Assembly: GCF_900184735.1 (NCBI RefSeq)
Contig: NZ_LT855392.1
Coordinates: forward strand, 153,848-217,847
DNA: 64,000 nt
Origin: Paucisalibacillus globulus
GTDB taxonomy: Bacteria; Bacillota; Bacilli; Bacillales; Amphibacillaceae
Direction: 5' to 3'
The notes beneath the pieces were generated by a model. That model was not told where the DNA came from. It ran no database searches and saw nothing but the letters and a program-made list of their open reading frames with translations. A program made the translations under genes and the position numbers. Shown piece by piece: positions 38,070 through 46,460 of this stretch. Numbering within the stretch: position 1 is the stretch's first letter; each line of letters begins with the position of its first letter.

Positions 38070-38465
38070 GGGGCGAATTCTCTTGCAGGACGGGAACATG
38101 ATTTCCGGGTTTGGGCACATGCTCGTGCGTTGCGGGTTCATGCTTGCCAAGTTCGGGCGCATCCTTGTGCGGGGCGGGAACATGCTCATCGGGTTTGGGC
38201 ACATGCTCGTGCAGGGCGGGGACATGCTCACCGGGGTTGGGCGCATCCTCGTGCAGGACGGGGATATGCTCCCCAAGGTTGGGCGCATCCTCGTGGGGCA
38301 GGGACATGCTCACCGGGGTTGGGCGCATCCTCGTGCGGGGCGGGTTCATGCTTGCCAAGTTTCGGCGCATGCTCTCGCAGGGCGAGACATTCTCACCGGG
38401 TTTGGGCGCATACTCAAGGGTAGCGGGCTCATGCTTCTTAAGTTTAGGTACATTATCAAAGTTTA
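38070..38465. repeat. Second 21-bp tandem repeat array, GC-rich
   Basis: About 18 units of 21 bp, two or three of them shortened by 1-2 bp. The first clear unit begins at 38091. The core is [TC]GGG-NN-CATGCTC, the same GGG-NN-CATG core and period as the array in the pur operon, but the variable part is GC-rich here. Nearly all frames on both strands are open because 21 is a multiple of 3 and the units lack stop codons. No ribosome binding site precedes any of these frames, so coding is doubtful. The array fills the gap between msrA and the MFS gene. Confidence 0.9.
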
Positions 38466-38562
38466 TAGAAAGTTTTCTATTCCTGTTATTCTTCTATTTC
38501 CCTATCTCCCACAAAGTAGTATAATTACCTATTGAACTTGCACTACAGAAGGAGCTGTCATC

Positions 38563-39726
38563 TTGGCAAAACAAGGATCTTTAGTCCCGTTAAAAATGCT
38601 ATTATTTAGTTTTCATGCTACAAATACCATTATCTTAAGTTTTTTACCGTTGTACTTAGCATATAAAGGGTTGAATGGAACTGAAATTGGTTGGGTTCTA
38701 GCAATTGGCCCTTTGGCATCTATCTTTGCTCAACCGTTTTGGGGATATATAAGTGATAAATATAAAACTGTCAAAAAAGTACTGCTCATCTGTGTGATGG
38801 GTCTTCTAATTTTTAGTACGGTTTTCTTTCAAATGAATAGCCTTATTTCTATTATGTTTATGGGTGCTGTATTCTACTTTTTCACGACTCCAATTGGTGG
38901 TTTAGGGGATAGCCTTGCACAACGTAGAGCAGATGAATTGAGTATATCCTTTGGATCTATTCGTACTTGGGGTTCTGTTGGTTTTGCAACATCTTCTCTT
39001 ATTATTGGAGAAATTTTATCAAGATATGGTGTCCAATATATGATTTGGCCGTATCTATTCTTTGGTTTTATAGCCTTACTCGTGGTCACTCAAGTTAAGG
39101 ATGTAAAAGTGGAATCGGAACCAGTTAAACTAAAAGATATAAATATTTTAGTCCAAAATAAAGCATTTCTATTTTTCCTTCTCGCAATTCTGTTTCTGTC
39201 TATCGCACATCGAACAAACGATAGTTTCATCGGTTTATACATTACGGAACTTGGCGGAAGTGAAGCATTAGTAGGTTGGGGATGGTTTGCCGGGGTTATA
39301 ACGGAGGCGTTAGTATTCGCAACAGCCGGTTTTTGGTATAAAAAATATCATCCACTTGTTTTTGTTATGGTTGCCGGTATTCTGTATAGTATCCGTTGGT
39401 TTATCTATGGAACAGCAGATAGTCCGATGTTTGTTATTGGATTACAATTCCTACACGGTATTACATTTGGAGTATTCTATTTAGCTGCTCTCGATTATGT
39501 AACAAGACTAATTCCAAAACTGTTACAATCAACAGGACACCTTGTCTACTATGCCGTCTTTTTTGGGATTAGTGGTATTATTGGTTCCTTAACAGGAGGA
39601 GCTATAATGGACCATTATAATGGTTCAACATTATATTATACCATGGGCTTTATTTCCCTTATTGGAACCATAGCCATGTTTATCTATCATGTGATGTTTT
39701 CTAGAATTCGTTCTGTTAATAATTAA
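38563..39726 (+). CDS. MFS transporter (MFS_1-like/nucleoside-symporter type)
   Basis: 387 residues, about 12 membrane helices. The N terminus ATNTIILSFLPLYLAYKGLNGTEIGWVLAIGPLASIFAQPFWG and SDKYKTVKKVL (motif A-like, loop 2-3) belong to the LacY/nucleoside:H+ symporter-like MFS group seen in Bacilli as YwbF-like proteins. The substrate is not determinable. A TTG start has AAGGAG 8 nt upstream. It is flanked by the 21-bp array and a terminator and stands alone. Confidence 0.85.
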   Translation: MAKQGSLVPLKMLLFSFHATNTIILSFLPLYLAYKGLNGTEIGWVLAIGPLASIFAQPFWGYISDKYKTVKKVLLICVMGLLIFSTVFFQMNSLISIMFMGAVFYFFTTPIGGLGDSLAQRRADELSISFGSIRTWGSVGFATSSLIIGEILSRYGVQYMIWPYLFFGFIALLVVTQVKDVKVESEPVKLKDINILVQNKAFLFFLLAILFLSIAHRTNDSFIGLYITELGGSEALVGWGWFAGVITEALVFATAGFWYKKYHPLVFVMVAGILYSIRWFIYGTADSPMFVIGLQFLHGITFGVFYLAALDYVTRLIPKLLQSTGHLVYYAVFFGISGIIGSLTGGAIMDHYNGSTLYYTMGFISLIGTIAMFIYHVMFSRIRSVNN

Positions 39727-39733
39727 GTAAAAT

Positions 39734-39769
39734 AAAGGAGAGAATCTCTATCAAGATTCTCTCCTTTTT
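39734..39769. terminator. Bidirectional terminator between MFS gene and uppP
   Basis: AAAGGAGAGAATCT and AGATTCTCTCCTTT form a 14-bp perfect stem with a 6-nt loop and a T-rich tail on the plus strand. It sits directly after the stop codon of uppP on the other strand. Confidence 0.9.
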
Positions 39770-39770
39770 A

Positions 39771-40586
39771 TTAGAAGAATATAAGAAGTAATAATCCAAC
39801 AATGAAACAGTAGTATGTAAAGTATATTAGTTTTCCATTTTTCATAATTCCCATAAACCACTTCATTGCAAAATATGTCATGATTAGCGTGGCAATAAAC
39901 GCTGCTAAATATGGGATGGCTAAGTCTGATTTATTAGGCTCATTTACAAAGTCTGATAAACCGAGAACTACCCCCCCAAGGCTAACTGGAATATACAACA
40001 TAAATGAAAACCTTAGTGCTGTATCTTGTTTCATCCCGACAGCAACTGCAGAAATGATTGTTGCACCTGATCGGCTAATTCCCGGGGTTAATGCGGCTGC
40101 TTGTCCTAAACCAACTAGGAAGGCATCTTTAGCAGAAATCTCTCCTTCCCCTTTAGTACCCTGCATATTTCGAATTAACCATATGGCTATTCCTGTTATG
40201 AACAGCATAATCGCTATGGTTGTCATACTGACATTGTCTGAGATATAGTCATTTAATAAAACTCCAAGAACACCCGCTGGAATGGTACCAATAACGATAA
40301 AGCAAACAAATCGAAATTCACTTTTATACCGTGAATCTTTAGTTTTAATAAAGTTTATGGAATTACTTAGAAGCCTAACAATATCTTGCCTGTAGATAAA
40401 AAGTATTGCTAGGAGAGAAGCAGTATTAGTAAGTATTGCAAACGTAAATCCTTGTTCACCTAGGCCTAGAATTTCACTAACTATCATGACATGTCCACTA
40501 GATGACACCGGGATAGGTTCTGTAAAACCTTGTACTAACCCAATAATAACCATTTTTATTACTTCTAAAATATCAAGATCCCCCAT
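39771..40586 (-). CDS. uppP: UppP/BacA, undecaprenyl-diphosphatase
   Basis: 271 residues, about 8 membrane helices. It recycles the undecaprenyl carrier for cell wall synthesis and gives bacitracin tolerance. The two family motifs are visible: GLVQGFTEPIPVSSSGHVMI at about 16-35 with the catalytic Glu region and Ser-rich loop, and TPGISRSGATI with the catalytic Arg at about 165-175. The first motif reads TEPIPVSSSGH where many homologs have TEFLPVSSTGH. GGAGGG precedes the ATG. It lies between convergent and tandem neighbours and is probably monocistronic. Confidence 0.94.
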   Translation of the reverse strand: MGDLDILEVIKMVIIGLVQGFTEPIPVSSSGHVMIVSEILGLGEQGFTFAILTNTASLLAILFIYRQDIVRLLSNSINFIKTKDSRYKSEFRFVCFIVIGTIPAGVLGVLLNDYISDNVSMTTIAIMLFITGIAIWLIRNMQGTKGEGEISAKDAFLVGLGQAAALTPGISRSGATIISAVAVGMKQDTALRFSFMLYIPVSLGGVVLGLSDFVNEPNKSDLAIPYLAAFIATLIMTYFAMKWFMGIMKNGKLIYFTYYCFIVGLLLLIFF

Positions 40587-40729
40587 TATTTCCCTCCTAT
40601 GTATCCCACTTAATCTTAATAGAGTCCTTTTGAAAATATACCTTAATCAGGGCTGTAATTCTACTAAAATGAAGTTACCAAAACAAAAAAAACGGAACCA
40701 CCTGAGATGGTTCCGCACAACTCTAATCT

Positions 40730-42019
40730 TTATAAGAAAATGAAATACAAGATAAAGATGACAAACAATCCGTACATGACTGGGTGAATCTCTTTCGCTC
40801 TACCTTTTACAAGCATGGTGATTGGGTAGAAAATGAACCCAATGGCAATACCTGTTGCAATACTATACGTTAATGGCATCATTAATACAGTTAAGAATGC
40901 CGGCACAGCAACTGCAAAATCACTCCACTCAATATCTTTTAATACAGAAGCCATTAATACACCAACAATAATTAATGCCGGTGCAGTTACTGCTGACGTA
41001 ACAACACTTAGTAAAGGTGAGAAGAATAGCGCTAATATAAAGAATCCTGCTGTAACCACCGATGCAAACCCTGTACGAGCTCCTACTCCAACACCTGAAG
41101 TGGATTCAACATAGGAAGTAGTTGTTGATGTTCCCACTACTGCTCCAACTACAGTTGCAGCTGAATCTGCAAATAATGCTTTACCTGCACGAGGTAACTT
41201 GTTATCTTTTACTAAGCCCGCTTGTGATGCAACAGCAACTAATGTACCTGCCGTATCAAAGAAGTCTACAAATAAGAAGGTAAGAATAACAACTAACATT
41301 TCCAGTGTAAAAATATCACCAAAGTGTGAAATAGCTGCACCAAATGTTGGCGTTACATCTGGAACACTTCCTACTATTCCGTTAAATTCTGATAAACCAA
41401 AGATTAAGCTTGCGATTGCAGTAATAACCATTCCATAAAAGATTCCCGCTTTGATACCTAATGCTATTAATATAACCGACACCACAAGACCGAAAACAGC
41501 AAGCAGTACAGTAGGTGAAGTTAAATCACCAATCCCTACTAACGTTGCTTCATTACCTACTACGATACCAGCGCTTTGAAGCCCAACGAAAGCAATAAAT
41601 AGACCAATACCTGCTCCTACTGCCTTTTTCAGCTCAGCAGGAATTGCATTAATAATTTTCTCACGAAGACCTGTTAAAGTTAATACGATAAAAATAAGAC
41701 CAGAAGCTAATACACCAGATAGTGCAGTTTGCCATGGAATACCCATTCCAATAACAACAGAGAAAGCGAAAAACGCGTTTAGTCCCATTCCTGGTGCAAG
41801 TGCGATTGGATACTTTGCAATAAGTCCCATAAATAAAGTACCTACTGCTGCAGCTAATGCCGTTGCAGTAAAGACTGCTCCTTGATCCATACCTGTTGCA
41901 CTAAGAATATCTGGATTAACAAATAAAATATAAGCCATTGCTAAGAAAGTTGTTAAACCACCCATAAATTCAGTACGATAATTTGTACCTAGTTTTTCAA
42001 ACTCAAAATACTTCTTCAT
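40730..42019 (-). CDS. pbuG: PbuG-like hypoxanthine/guanine permease (NCS2/AzgA family)
   Basis: 429 residues, about 12-14 membrane helices. The AzgA-type signature appears in FKGLGT-like FEKLGTNYRTEFMGGLTTFLAMAY near the N terminus, then ALAPGMGLNAFFAF and the substrate-site blocks FFDTAGTLVAVA and GTSTTTSYVESTSGVGVGARTG. It imports hypoxanthine and guanine. The start at 42019 has AGGGGGA upstream; an upstream in-frame ATG at 42091 lies inside the leader terminator and is rejected. Its guanine riboswitch and PurR boxes support the substrate call, and its place next to guaA is as in B. subtilis. Confidence 0.95.
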   Translation of the reverse strand: MKKYFEFEKLGTNYRTEFMGGLTTFLAMAYILFVNPDILSATGMDQGAVFTATALAAAVGTLFMGLIAKYPIALAPGMGLNAFFAFSVVIGMGIPWQTALSGVLASGLIFIVLTLTGLREKIINAIPAELKKAVGAGIGLFIAFVGLQSAGIVVGNEATLVGIGDLTSPTVLLAVFGLVVSVILIALGIKAGIFYGMVITAIASLIFGLSEFNGIVGSVPDVTPTFGAAISHFGDIFTLEMLVVILTFLFVDFFDTAGTLVAVASQAGLVKDNKLPRAGKALFADSAATVVGAVVGTSTTTSYVESTSGVGVGARTGFASVVTAGFFILALFFSPLLSVVTSAVTAPALIIVGVLMASVLKDIEWSDFAVAVPAFLTVLMMPLTYSIATGIAIGFIFYPITMLVKGRAKEIHPVMYGLFVIFILYFIFL

Positions 42020-42052
42020 TACTTTTCCCCCTAAAATAATAGATAAGTGCAA

Positions 42053-42097
42053 TAAAAAAAGCATGTATCTCCCTAAATTTAGAGAGGACACATGCTT
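42053..42097 (-). terminator. Riboswitch-controlled terminator upstream of pbuG
   Basis: The minus strand has AAGCATGTGTCCTCTC, an A/T loop and GGGAGATACATGCTT with mismatches, then seven T residues. It lies between the aptamer and the start of pbuG. Confidence 0.9.
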
Positions 42098-42173
42098 CTG
42101 CGACCAGCAAGAAAAGTAAACAGATCATAGTTTACTAACAAAATAGCAACTATCATCATCTATATTACTAATC

Positions 42174-42239
42174 TGCGTAGTCAGACCATTTACGGCGGTC
42201 TGGTAGAAACTCTGGGCCATATTCCCTAAATTATACGCA
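42174..42239 (-). ncRNA. Guanine riboswitch aptamer upstream of pbuG
   Basis: The minus strand has P1 TGCGTA-type pairing, GAATATGGCCC, GTTTCTACCAG, CGCCGTAAATGG and CTGACTACGCA. The specificity base is C (GACTAC), so guanine or hypoxanthine is the ligand. Confidence 0.95.
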
Positions 42240-42270
42240 AAGGATATTAAAATATTAACTTACAGATGAT

Positions 42271-42299
42271 ATATTACTATTTTACTAGAACAATGTCAA
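42271..42299 (-). promoter_or_regulatory. Sigma-A promoter of pbuG
   Basis: The minus strand has a perfect -35 TTGACA (42294-42299), a 17-bp spacer and -10 TAATAT (42271-42276). Transcription would start about 25 nt before the aptamer. Confidence 0.9.
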
Positions 42300-42303
42300 C
42301 TAT

Positions 42304-42343
42304 TCCCGAACATTATTTTGTAAACTTTTTTTAACGTTCGCTT
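42304..42343. promoter_or_regulatory. Paired PurR boxes upstream of the pbuG promoter
   Basis: CCCGAACATT (core CGAAC at 42307-42311) and AACGTTCGC (core GTTCG at 42336-42340) are inverted, with outer core edges 34 bp apart, exactly as at purE. The pair lies just upstream of the -35. The rest of 42344-42588 is AT-rich and shows nothing else. Confidence 0.8.
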
Positions 42344-42588
42344 TCCTCTTTTTTAATATATTAAGTCTAGTATCCATATAGCAATTCATTTCCTTATTAG
42401 TCAAAAGGGATTTATATAAGATTTATGTAAATATTTGGACAGAAACATGTTAAAAAATTTATAATAAACACGCAGTAACGGGGAAGGGAGTAATAATATA
42501 AAAAATAATTAATCGACGTACTATAACAGAAGATTATTAAATACGAGTAAAAAATAGCTAAAAAGATAAGTAATAAAGGAGAAAAATA

Positions 42589-43431
42589 GTGAGCGAATTT
42601 TTAAAAGATCATGGAATAGCTATTATTTCACTATCTGTTGCAATTGTAGCTTTACTTTTAAACAAAAAAAATTCTAAGTTAAACAGTTATAATCAACAAG
42701 GAAATTACATTGTTTTTTTTCAAAAGGAGGGAAAAATAAGAAGGTGGCTCTACGGCCCCCAATTTTCTGTTAAAATTAATAATTCCATTATGTCTGAAGT
42801 GATACTTTTTGATTATAGTCTTAAAATAAAACCATTGTTAGGGGGAATATATAGAGCCCATTTATTTGATGATATTAATAATGAACATTATATAGGAACC
42901 ATTAAAACTTTTCCTGTTATTCGACCATACAAAAATAGAAGTAAATTTAGTAATAAATATGCACACCAAGATATGATTTCCTTTTCAACTTCACCCATAT
43001 ATTCATACTTTTCTGTTAATGGTAAATTCATTAATGACGAGCACTATTACGAAAAAAGATTATGTCGATATCACAGATATATACAAATTACCGATTACTG
43101 CGGAAATACAGAAGTTTGGTTTGCTTCATTTTCCTTATTTCTTTCTAATGTAAAAGAAGATGGAGATTGGAAAAAGTGTAAAGAAAACATTAGATTTAAA
43201 TATTATAGATTTGACGATTTTAATATAGTTTCACCACGGGAAATTCCCCCAAATTTAAATGCAACTTTACAATTTAACAAAGATTTATCAACTATTTCAG
43301 GTATAGAAAACGAAATGGGAGAGTCAGAGAGATTCATTGAGCAAGGATATGATAAAACAAACTCTGAATTGCAACTCTACGAAATGAAAAAATATAAATC
43401 ATTCTTGGACAATTTACATGATTACATTTGA
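42589..43431 (+). CDS. Unknown protein with N-terminal membrane helix
   Basis: 280 residues, not recognised. One hydrophobic helix at about 10-26 (GIAIISLSVAIVALLLN) is followed by a Lys/Asn-rich soluble domain, so it is probably tail-in, cytosol-facing or exposed outside. There are no cysteine pairs or catalytic motifs that I can identify; aromatic residues are frequent (YYEKRLCRYHRYIQITDY). A GTG start has AAAGGAG upstream. It is more AT-rich than the flanking pur genes, stands alone, and ends at a terminator. It has the look of recently acquired accessory DNA between pbuG and guaA. Confidence 0.72.
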   Translation: MSEFLKDHGIAIISLSVAIVALLLNKKNSKLNSYNQQGNYIVFFQKEGKIRRWLYGPQFSVKINNSIMSEVILFDYSLKIKPLLGGIYRAHLFDDINNEHYIGTIKTFPVIRPYKNRSKFSNKYAHQDMISFSTSPIYSYFSVNGKFINDEHYYEKRLCRYHRYIQITDYCGNTEVWFASFSLFLSNVKEDGDWKKCKENIRFKYYRFDDFNIVSPREIPPNLNATLQFNKDLSTISGIENEMGESERFIEQGYDKTNSELQLYEMKKYKSFLDNLHDYI

Positions 43432-43470
43432 TATCATTACTTTTTCAAGCTAATATCATATCGTAAAAAT

Positions 43471-43504
43471 AAAACCTTAGAAATCTCAATCTAAGGTTCT
43501 TTAC
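43471..43504 (+). terminator. Terminator of the unknown membrane gene
   Basis: AACCTTAGA and TCTAAGGTT form a 9-bp stem with an 8-nt loop, followed by CTTT. It lies 40 bp after the stop codon. Confidence 0.8.
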
Positions 43505-43626
43505 TTATCTCCACTCTATTAAACAAATACTTTTAAAAAGCTTTCTATGAGTAGTTTTCAGTAACGATATACTTTTCACTATATTTGTTATTCTAATAGT
43601 AATATTACCAAATATCCCTTGTGGTT

Positions 43627-43854
43627 CTAATGTAAAAATGCAGGTTTTCCGGCTACTATTGAAAATTCCCTAATAATCTTTAGTTCCTCGTTATCTTTAT
43701 GAAGCTTGTACTTGCCACTATCTGCTTGCGGGAATCTAATCAACGTTTTCTTATCCTTGCTAACCATTACTTGATAGAGGCTATTCGATTCTGTCATAAA
43801 ACTATATAGGCCTTCTATGGCAGAAAAGGTATCTATTCGATGAATCAATGACAT
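43627..43854 (-). CDS. Small hypothetical protein
   Basis: 75 residues starting MSLIHRIDTFSAIEGL, with AAAGGG 9 nt upstream of the ATG at 43854. A GTG at 43875 would extend it by seven residues but has no ribosome binding site. It has no membrane segment or recognised motif. It ends near the array of remnants and its function is unknown. The presence of a good ribosome binding site is the main support. Confidence 0.5.
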   Translation of the reverse strand: MSLIHRIDTFSAIEGLYSFMTESNSLYQVMVSKDKKTLIRFPQADSGKYKLHKDNEELKIIREFSIVAGKPAFLH

Positions 43855-43897
43855 ATATATTAGCCCTTTCCTCACATAGCTACTTCTTTAGTGACTG

Positions 43898-43912
43898 ATT
43901 CCCATTAAATAC
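43898..43912. other. Candidate distal attachment site of a guaA-targeted island
   Basis: On the minus strand ATTTAATGGGAATCA matches 13 of 15 bases of ATTGAATGGGAATAA, the last bases of guaA at 48345-48359. It lies about 50 bp beyond the end of an integrase remnant, the expected place for an att site. Confidence 0.5.
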
Positions 43913-43963
43913 TATTTTCTTTTTTGTTGCTGTTTCTATTCTAACATTTCCTTCCATTTCATC

Positions 43964-44038
43964 TTAAATTACAGTATTCGCACCGTTCCACATATGTGAA
44001 TAATGTTTCAATGTGATTTCTGGACTAGAACGCCCCAT
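43964..44038 (-). pseudogene. C-terminal remnant of a tyrosine recombinase (integrase)
   Basis: A 24-residue frame ending in a stop reads MGRSSPEITLKHYSHMWNGA and four more residues. It matches the end of the catalytic domain of phage-type integrases: LGHSS-type box II His region (here MGRSS), then the nucleophile Tyr in KHYSHM. No further integrase sequence was found upstream in the same strand, so only a scar remains. The first His of LGHSS is replaced by Arg, which also fits decay. It marks the accessory segment as a degraded integrative element. Confidence 0.75.
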
Positions 44039-44226
44039 ACGCTATATCCTCTAGGATAGTTGGAAACCTCCGATAAATATTTCCCTAGTAACAAATAAAG
44101 AATGGTAAAAGGAAAAAAGCTATGACAGTTTCAAGAATAAATTTGTTTACCACTTTGATTGTATTTTTCATTTTCTCCTCCAAACTTTTGTGAAAGAGAG
44201 TAACTAGTTAAGCTACCCTTTATTAG

Positions 44227-44520
44227 TTACCGATACTCGATAAGATAGTTGTTAAAAATAATTTTCTTATTTGAAATAATATCGTCTAGCATAGACGCAC
44301 CTGTCTTATAATGATAATGGTTCATAGCATAAATTTTCGCTATTAGTAACTCCTTAGCCCATTTCGTATGCACTCGGCCAGGAATAATTTGCTCTAACTC
44401 TTTTTTCACACTAACTACTGCACTTCTGTGAGGAATGTTAATAGTTCCATGATGCATCTTTCTCCATTGTGCATGAATTTTCTTCAAATCTCTCACAGAT
44501 AAACCTAACTTTTTTATCAT
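44227..44520 (-). CDS. Hypothetical basic protein in the remnant island
   Basis: 97 residues, rich in Lys, His and Ile, predicted mostly helical (VRDLKKIHAQWRKMHHGTIN and AVVSVKKELEQIIPGRVHT). No domain is recognised. AGAAGG lies 8 nt upstream of the ATG. An 18-codon frame (44517-44573) just upstream overlaps its start as ATGA and could be a coupled leader. Small basic helical proteins of this type are common on mobile elements, which fits its place next to an integrase remnant. Confidence 0.6.
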   Translation of the reverse strand: MIKKLGLSVRDLKKIHAQWRKMHHGTINIPHRSAVVSVKKELEQIIPGRVHTKWAKELLIAKIYAMNHYHYKTGASMLDDIISNKKIIFNNYLIEYR

Positions 44521-44924
44521 ATTTTTTTCCTTCTTTCCAATTCATAATTAGCTTTCAATAAAAAATTCATCATTTCTACCAATGTGAAAAATCACCATTT
44601 CCAGTTGCAATAGATTTAAAGTATTTATCTAAGTATTCATTGACTTCACAGTGTTCTATCTGACAAACTTTCAAATTCTTCTTTAAAAAAATAACATCAC
44701 CCCCTGTTTAATTACTTAAAATAACATAAATATAATTTATAAAATTATATTCAGTTATAATTAAGTACGTAAAGTGTAAAGGTATAGTAACACATGAATT
44801 TAGATTTATCAATTATAAACCTTACTAAAATAATATTATTTTTTGCTTCATTAAATATTTTACTTATTGTATAATTATATTTATATATAAGGTTAATAGT
44901 GATCGAATTGAAAGGGGAGATATT
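44521..44924. other. AT-rich gene-free stretch
   Basis: About 400 bp between divergent genes. Short minus-strand frames are open (for example 44576-44690, 18 codons at 44517-44573), but none has a convincing start and ribosome binding site. The strongest features are runs of A/T that could hold promoters for both flanking genes. Confidence 0.4.
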
Positions 44925-45398
44925 ATGAAAGAAACACGTCAGGAGAAATTCCGAAGAATTGCAGAAACTAGAATGACTCGAATATTTGTTAATATGAATT
45001 TAATAGCCAATCTATCAAATAAAAACCAATACGAATACTCTGAAGAAGACGTTAACAAACTTTTCCAAGCTTATGAAGATAAGGGAGCTGAGATACGTCT
45101 TTTCTTTGAACCAAACTATATTTCCAACGAACCATTAAAAGAAACATTTAGTTTTTCCGATGCTTTAGAAAAATCTAATGGAAATGAATCTAAACATAAA
45201 AAGTTTCTAAGAATTGCAGAAAATAGAATGAATAGAATTTTCGCTGACATGAATTTAATAGCAAATTTATCTAATAAAAGGAATTATACGTACACTATTC
45301 AGGAGGTTGATGAACTTTTTCAAGCTTACGATGATAAAGGAAATGAAATACGAGCTTTTTTTGATCCATTGAAAGAGGAGTTTACTTTTTCTAATTAA
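44925..45398 (+). CDS. Small protein made of two tandem copies of a 65-residue unit
   Basis: 157 residues with a clear internal duplication. Residues about 3-68 and 88-152 each contain (R/K)KF-RIAE-RM-RIF--MNLIANLSNK, then an acidic Y-Y---V--LFQAY(E/D)DKG-EIR-FF(E/D)P segment. Single-unit relatives with this pattern are, from memory, carried on plasmids and integrative elements of Gram-positive bacteria, where the function is unknown. AGGGGAG precedes the ATG. It is mostly helical, has no membrane segment, and is the only plus-strand gene of the remnant island. Confidence 0.78.
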   Translation: MKETRQEKFRRIAETRMTRIFVNMNLIANLSNKNQYEYSEEDVNKLFQAYEDKGAEIRLFFEPNYISNEPLKETFSFSDALEKSNGNESKHKKFLRIAENRMNRIFADMNLIANLSNKRNYTYTIQEVDELFQAYDDKGNEIRAFFDPLKEEFTFSN

Positions 45399-45424
45399 AA
45401 AACCCCACCATAATGAGGAGGGGA
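45397..45424 (-). terminator. Terminator of the unknown minus-strand operon
   Basis: The minus strand has CCCCTCC, loop TCATTAT, GGTGGGG with one mismatch, then six T residues. It lies just after the 342-residue gene and overlaps the end of the convergent gene. Confidence 0.7.
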
Positions 45425-45429
45425 AAAGA

Positions 45430-46458
45430 CTATTTATTTTCAATTTTCATTAGAATAGATGGTCTCTTAAACAATGCTGAAACTTCCTTAAAGCTCAGTG
45501 AATTATGATTAATTATCGACTCTATTACTTCCAATCCTATTTTCTCCGAAAATTGTTTTTTTTCTTTATCTAAAAATTGCTTTGACGCATTATTGTATAA
45601 AGATTTTAGCTTAGGTATTAAATAGCTGTATAAGTAGATAATGATAAAAATATTGTTATTTTCAGCCTCGAGAAGTTTCAATTTTGTTGATTGGTTGACA
45701 AAAATCTGTGTATTAGACATGTCATCTATTGTAAATACAATATCTATGTCTTCGTTTCTCAACCTAGCAGTAATTGTTCTTAATGTCTCCCCGTTACTTA
45801 TAAAAGCTTTTGTTATTATAAGTTCTGAAGTCTGATCAGAAGTTCCTCTAAAAATATTATGCTCATCACCTGTATTACCAATAAAGCCACTTATATTCAT
45901 TAAATTAATTCGACTATCTAAAATGCCTTCATTTTGAGTGTACTTAAAGAAAAGCCAATTAAATAAATCAGGAGGCATTTCATAACCTTCGTCAAGTTTA
46001 TCTATGTAATCTTTTCCAACCAATTTTTTCACTCTACCGACATGAATGTCATTTGATGAGCAAATAATTAAATGGAAAGAGTTATTCATACAAAAAAAGT
46101 ATGTCATTATTGGAGCATTGTTCACTCTTTCTGCTTTAGGCAGAAAATTTCCATTTGAGTCTTTCTTTTTTCTTTTTGTATATTCAATATTAGCAGTAGC
46201 AAAAAAGTAAGCTACACTTTCCTCCTGTTTATCTACAATTGATTCCTCTAATCTAATCTCGTTTTGTTCAGATACATCTCCCCAAGTAAAATAAAAATTC
46301 TTTTCTTCCTCAGACAATGTGCCTGCAATCTTTTTATCACGTAATGAAACTTTAAGAGGGTCAGAATATCTTCTTATAAGAATATTTTTTTTCACGTCGT
46401 CTAAACTAGTTACTTTTTTGAGTTTATACAACCGACACGTTATTTTTGATTTAACCAT
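45430..46458 (-). CDS. Unknown protein, last gene of a three-gene island operon
   Basis: 342 residues, not recognised. It looks soluble, with a Lys/Asn-rich composition, a hydrophobic beta-rich middle (APIMTYFFCMNNSFHLIICS) and a helical C terminus (NNNIFIIIYLYSYLIPKLKSLYN, then Lys/Glu-rich). No nuclease, protease or ATPase motif that I know is present. It begins 2 bp after the 238-residue membrane protein gene and shares its transcript. The arrangement of sensor-like, membrane and soluble unknown proteins in an island next to guaA is compatible with an anti-phage cassette, but nothing in the sequence proves this. Confidence 0.75.
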   Translation of the reverse strand: MVKSKITCRLYKLKKVTSLDDVKKNILIRRYSDPLKVSLRDKKIAGTLSEEEKNFYFTWGDVSEQNEIRLEESIVDKQEESVAYFFATANIEYTKRKKKDSNGNFLPKAERVNNAPIMTYFFCMNNSFHLIICSSNDIHVGRVKKLVGKDYIDKLDEGYEMPPDLFNWLFFKYTQNEGILDSRINLMNISGFIGNTGDEHNIFRGTSDQTSELIITKAFISNGETLRTITARLRNEDIDIVFTIDDMSNTQIFVNQSTKLKLLEAENNNIFIIIYLYSYLIPKLKSLYNNASKQFLDKEKKQFSEKIGLEVIESIINHNSLSFKEVSALFKRPSILMKIENK

Positions 46459-46460
46459 TT

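Noticed and set aside
38046..38535. Several overlapping long frames on both strands across the second 21-bp array
   Set aside because: Almost all frames are open because the unit lacks stop codons. None has a ribosome binding site and the frames are broken by units of 19-20 bp.
42020..42091. 24-codon N-terminal extension of pbuG
   Set aside because: It would lie within the leader terminator hairpin and lacks a ribosome binding site. The ATG at 42019 has AGGGGGA and matches the family N terminus.
43964..44226. Functional integrase gene
   Set aside because: Only 24 C-terminal codons are recognisable; the Arg and His residues of the catalytic core upstream are absent.
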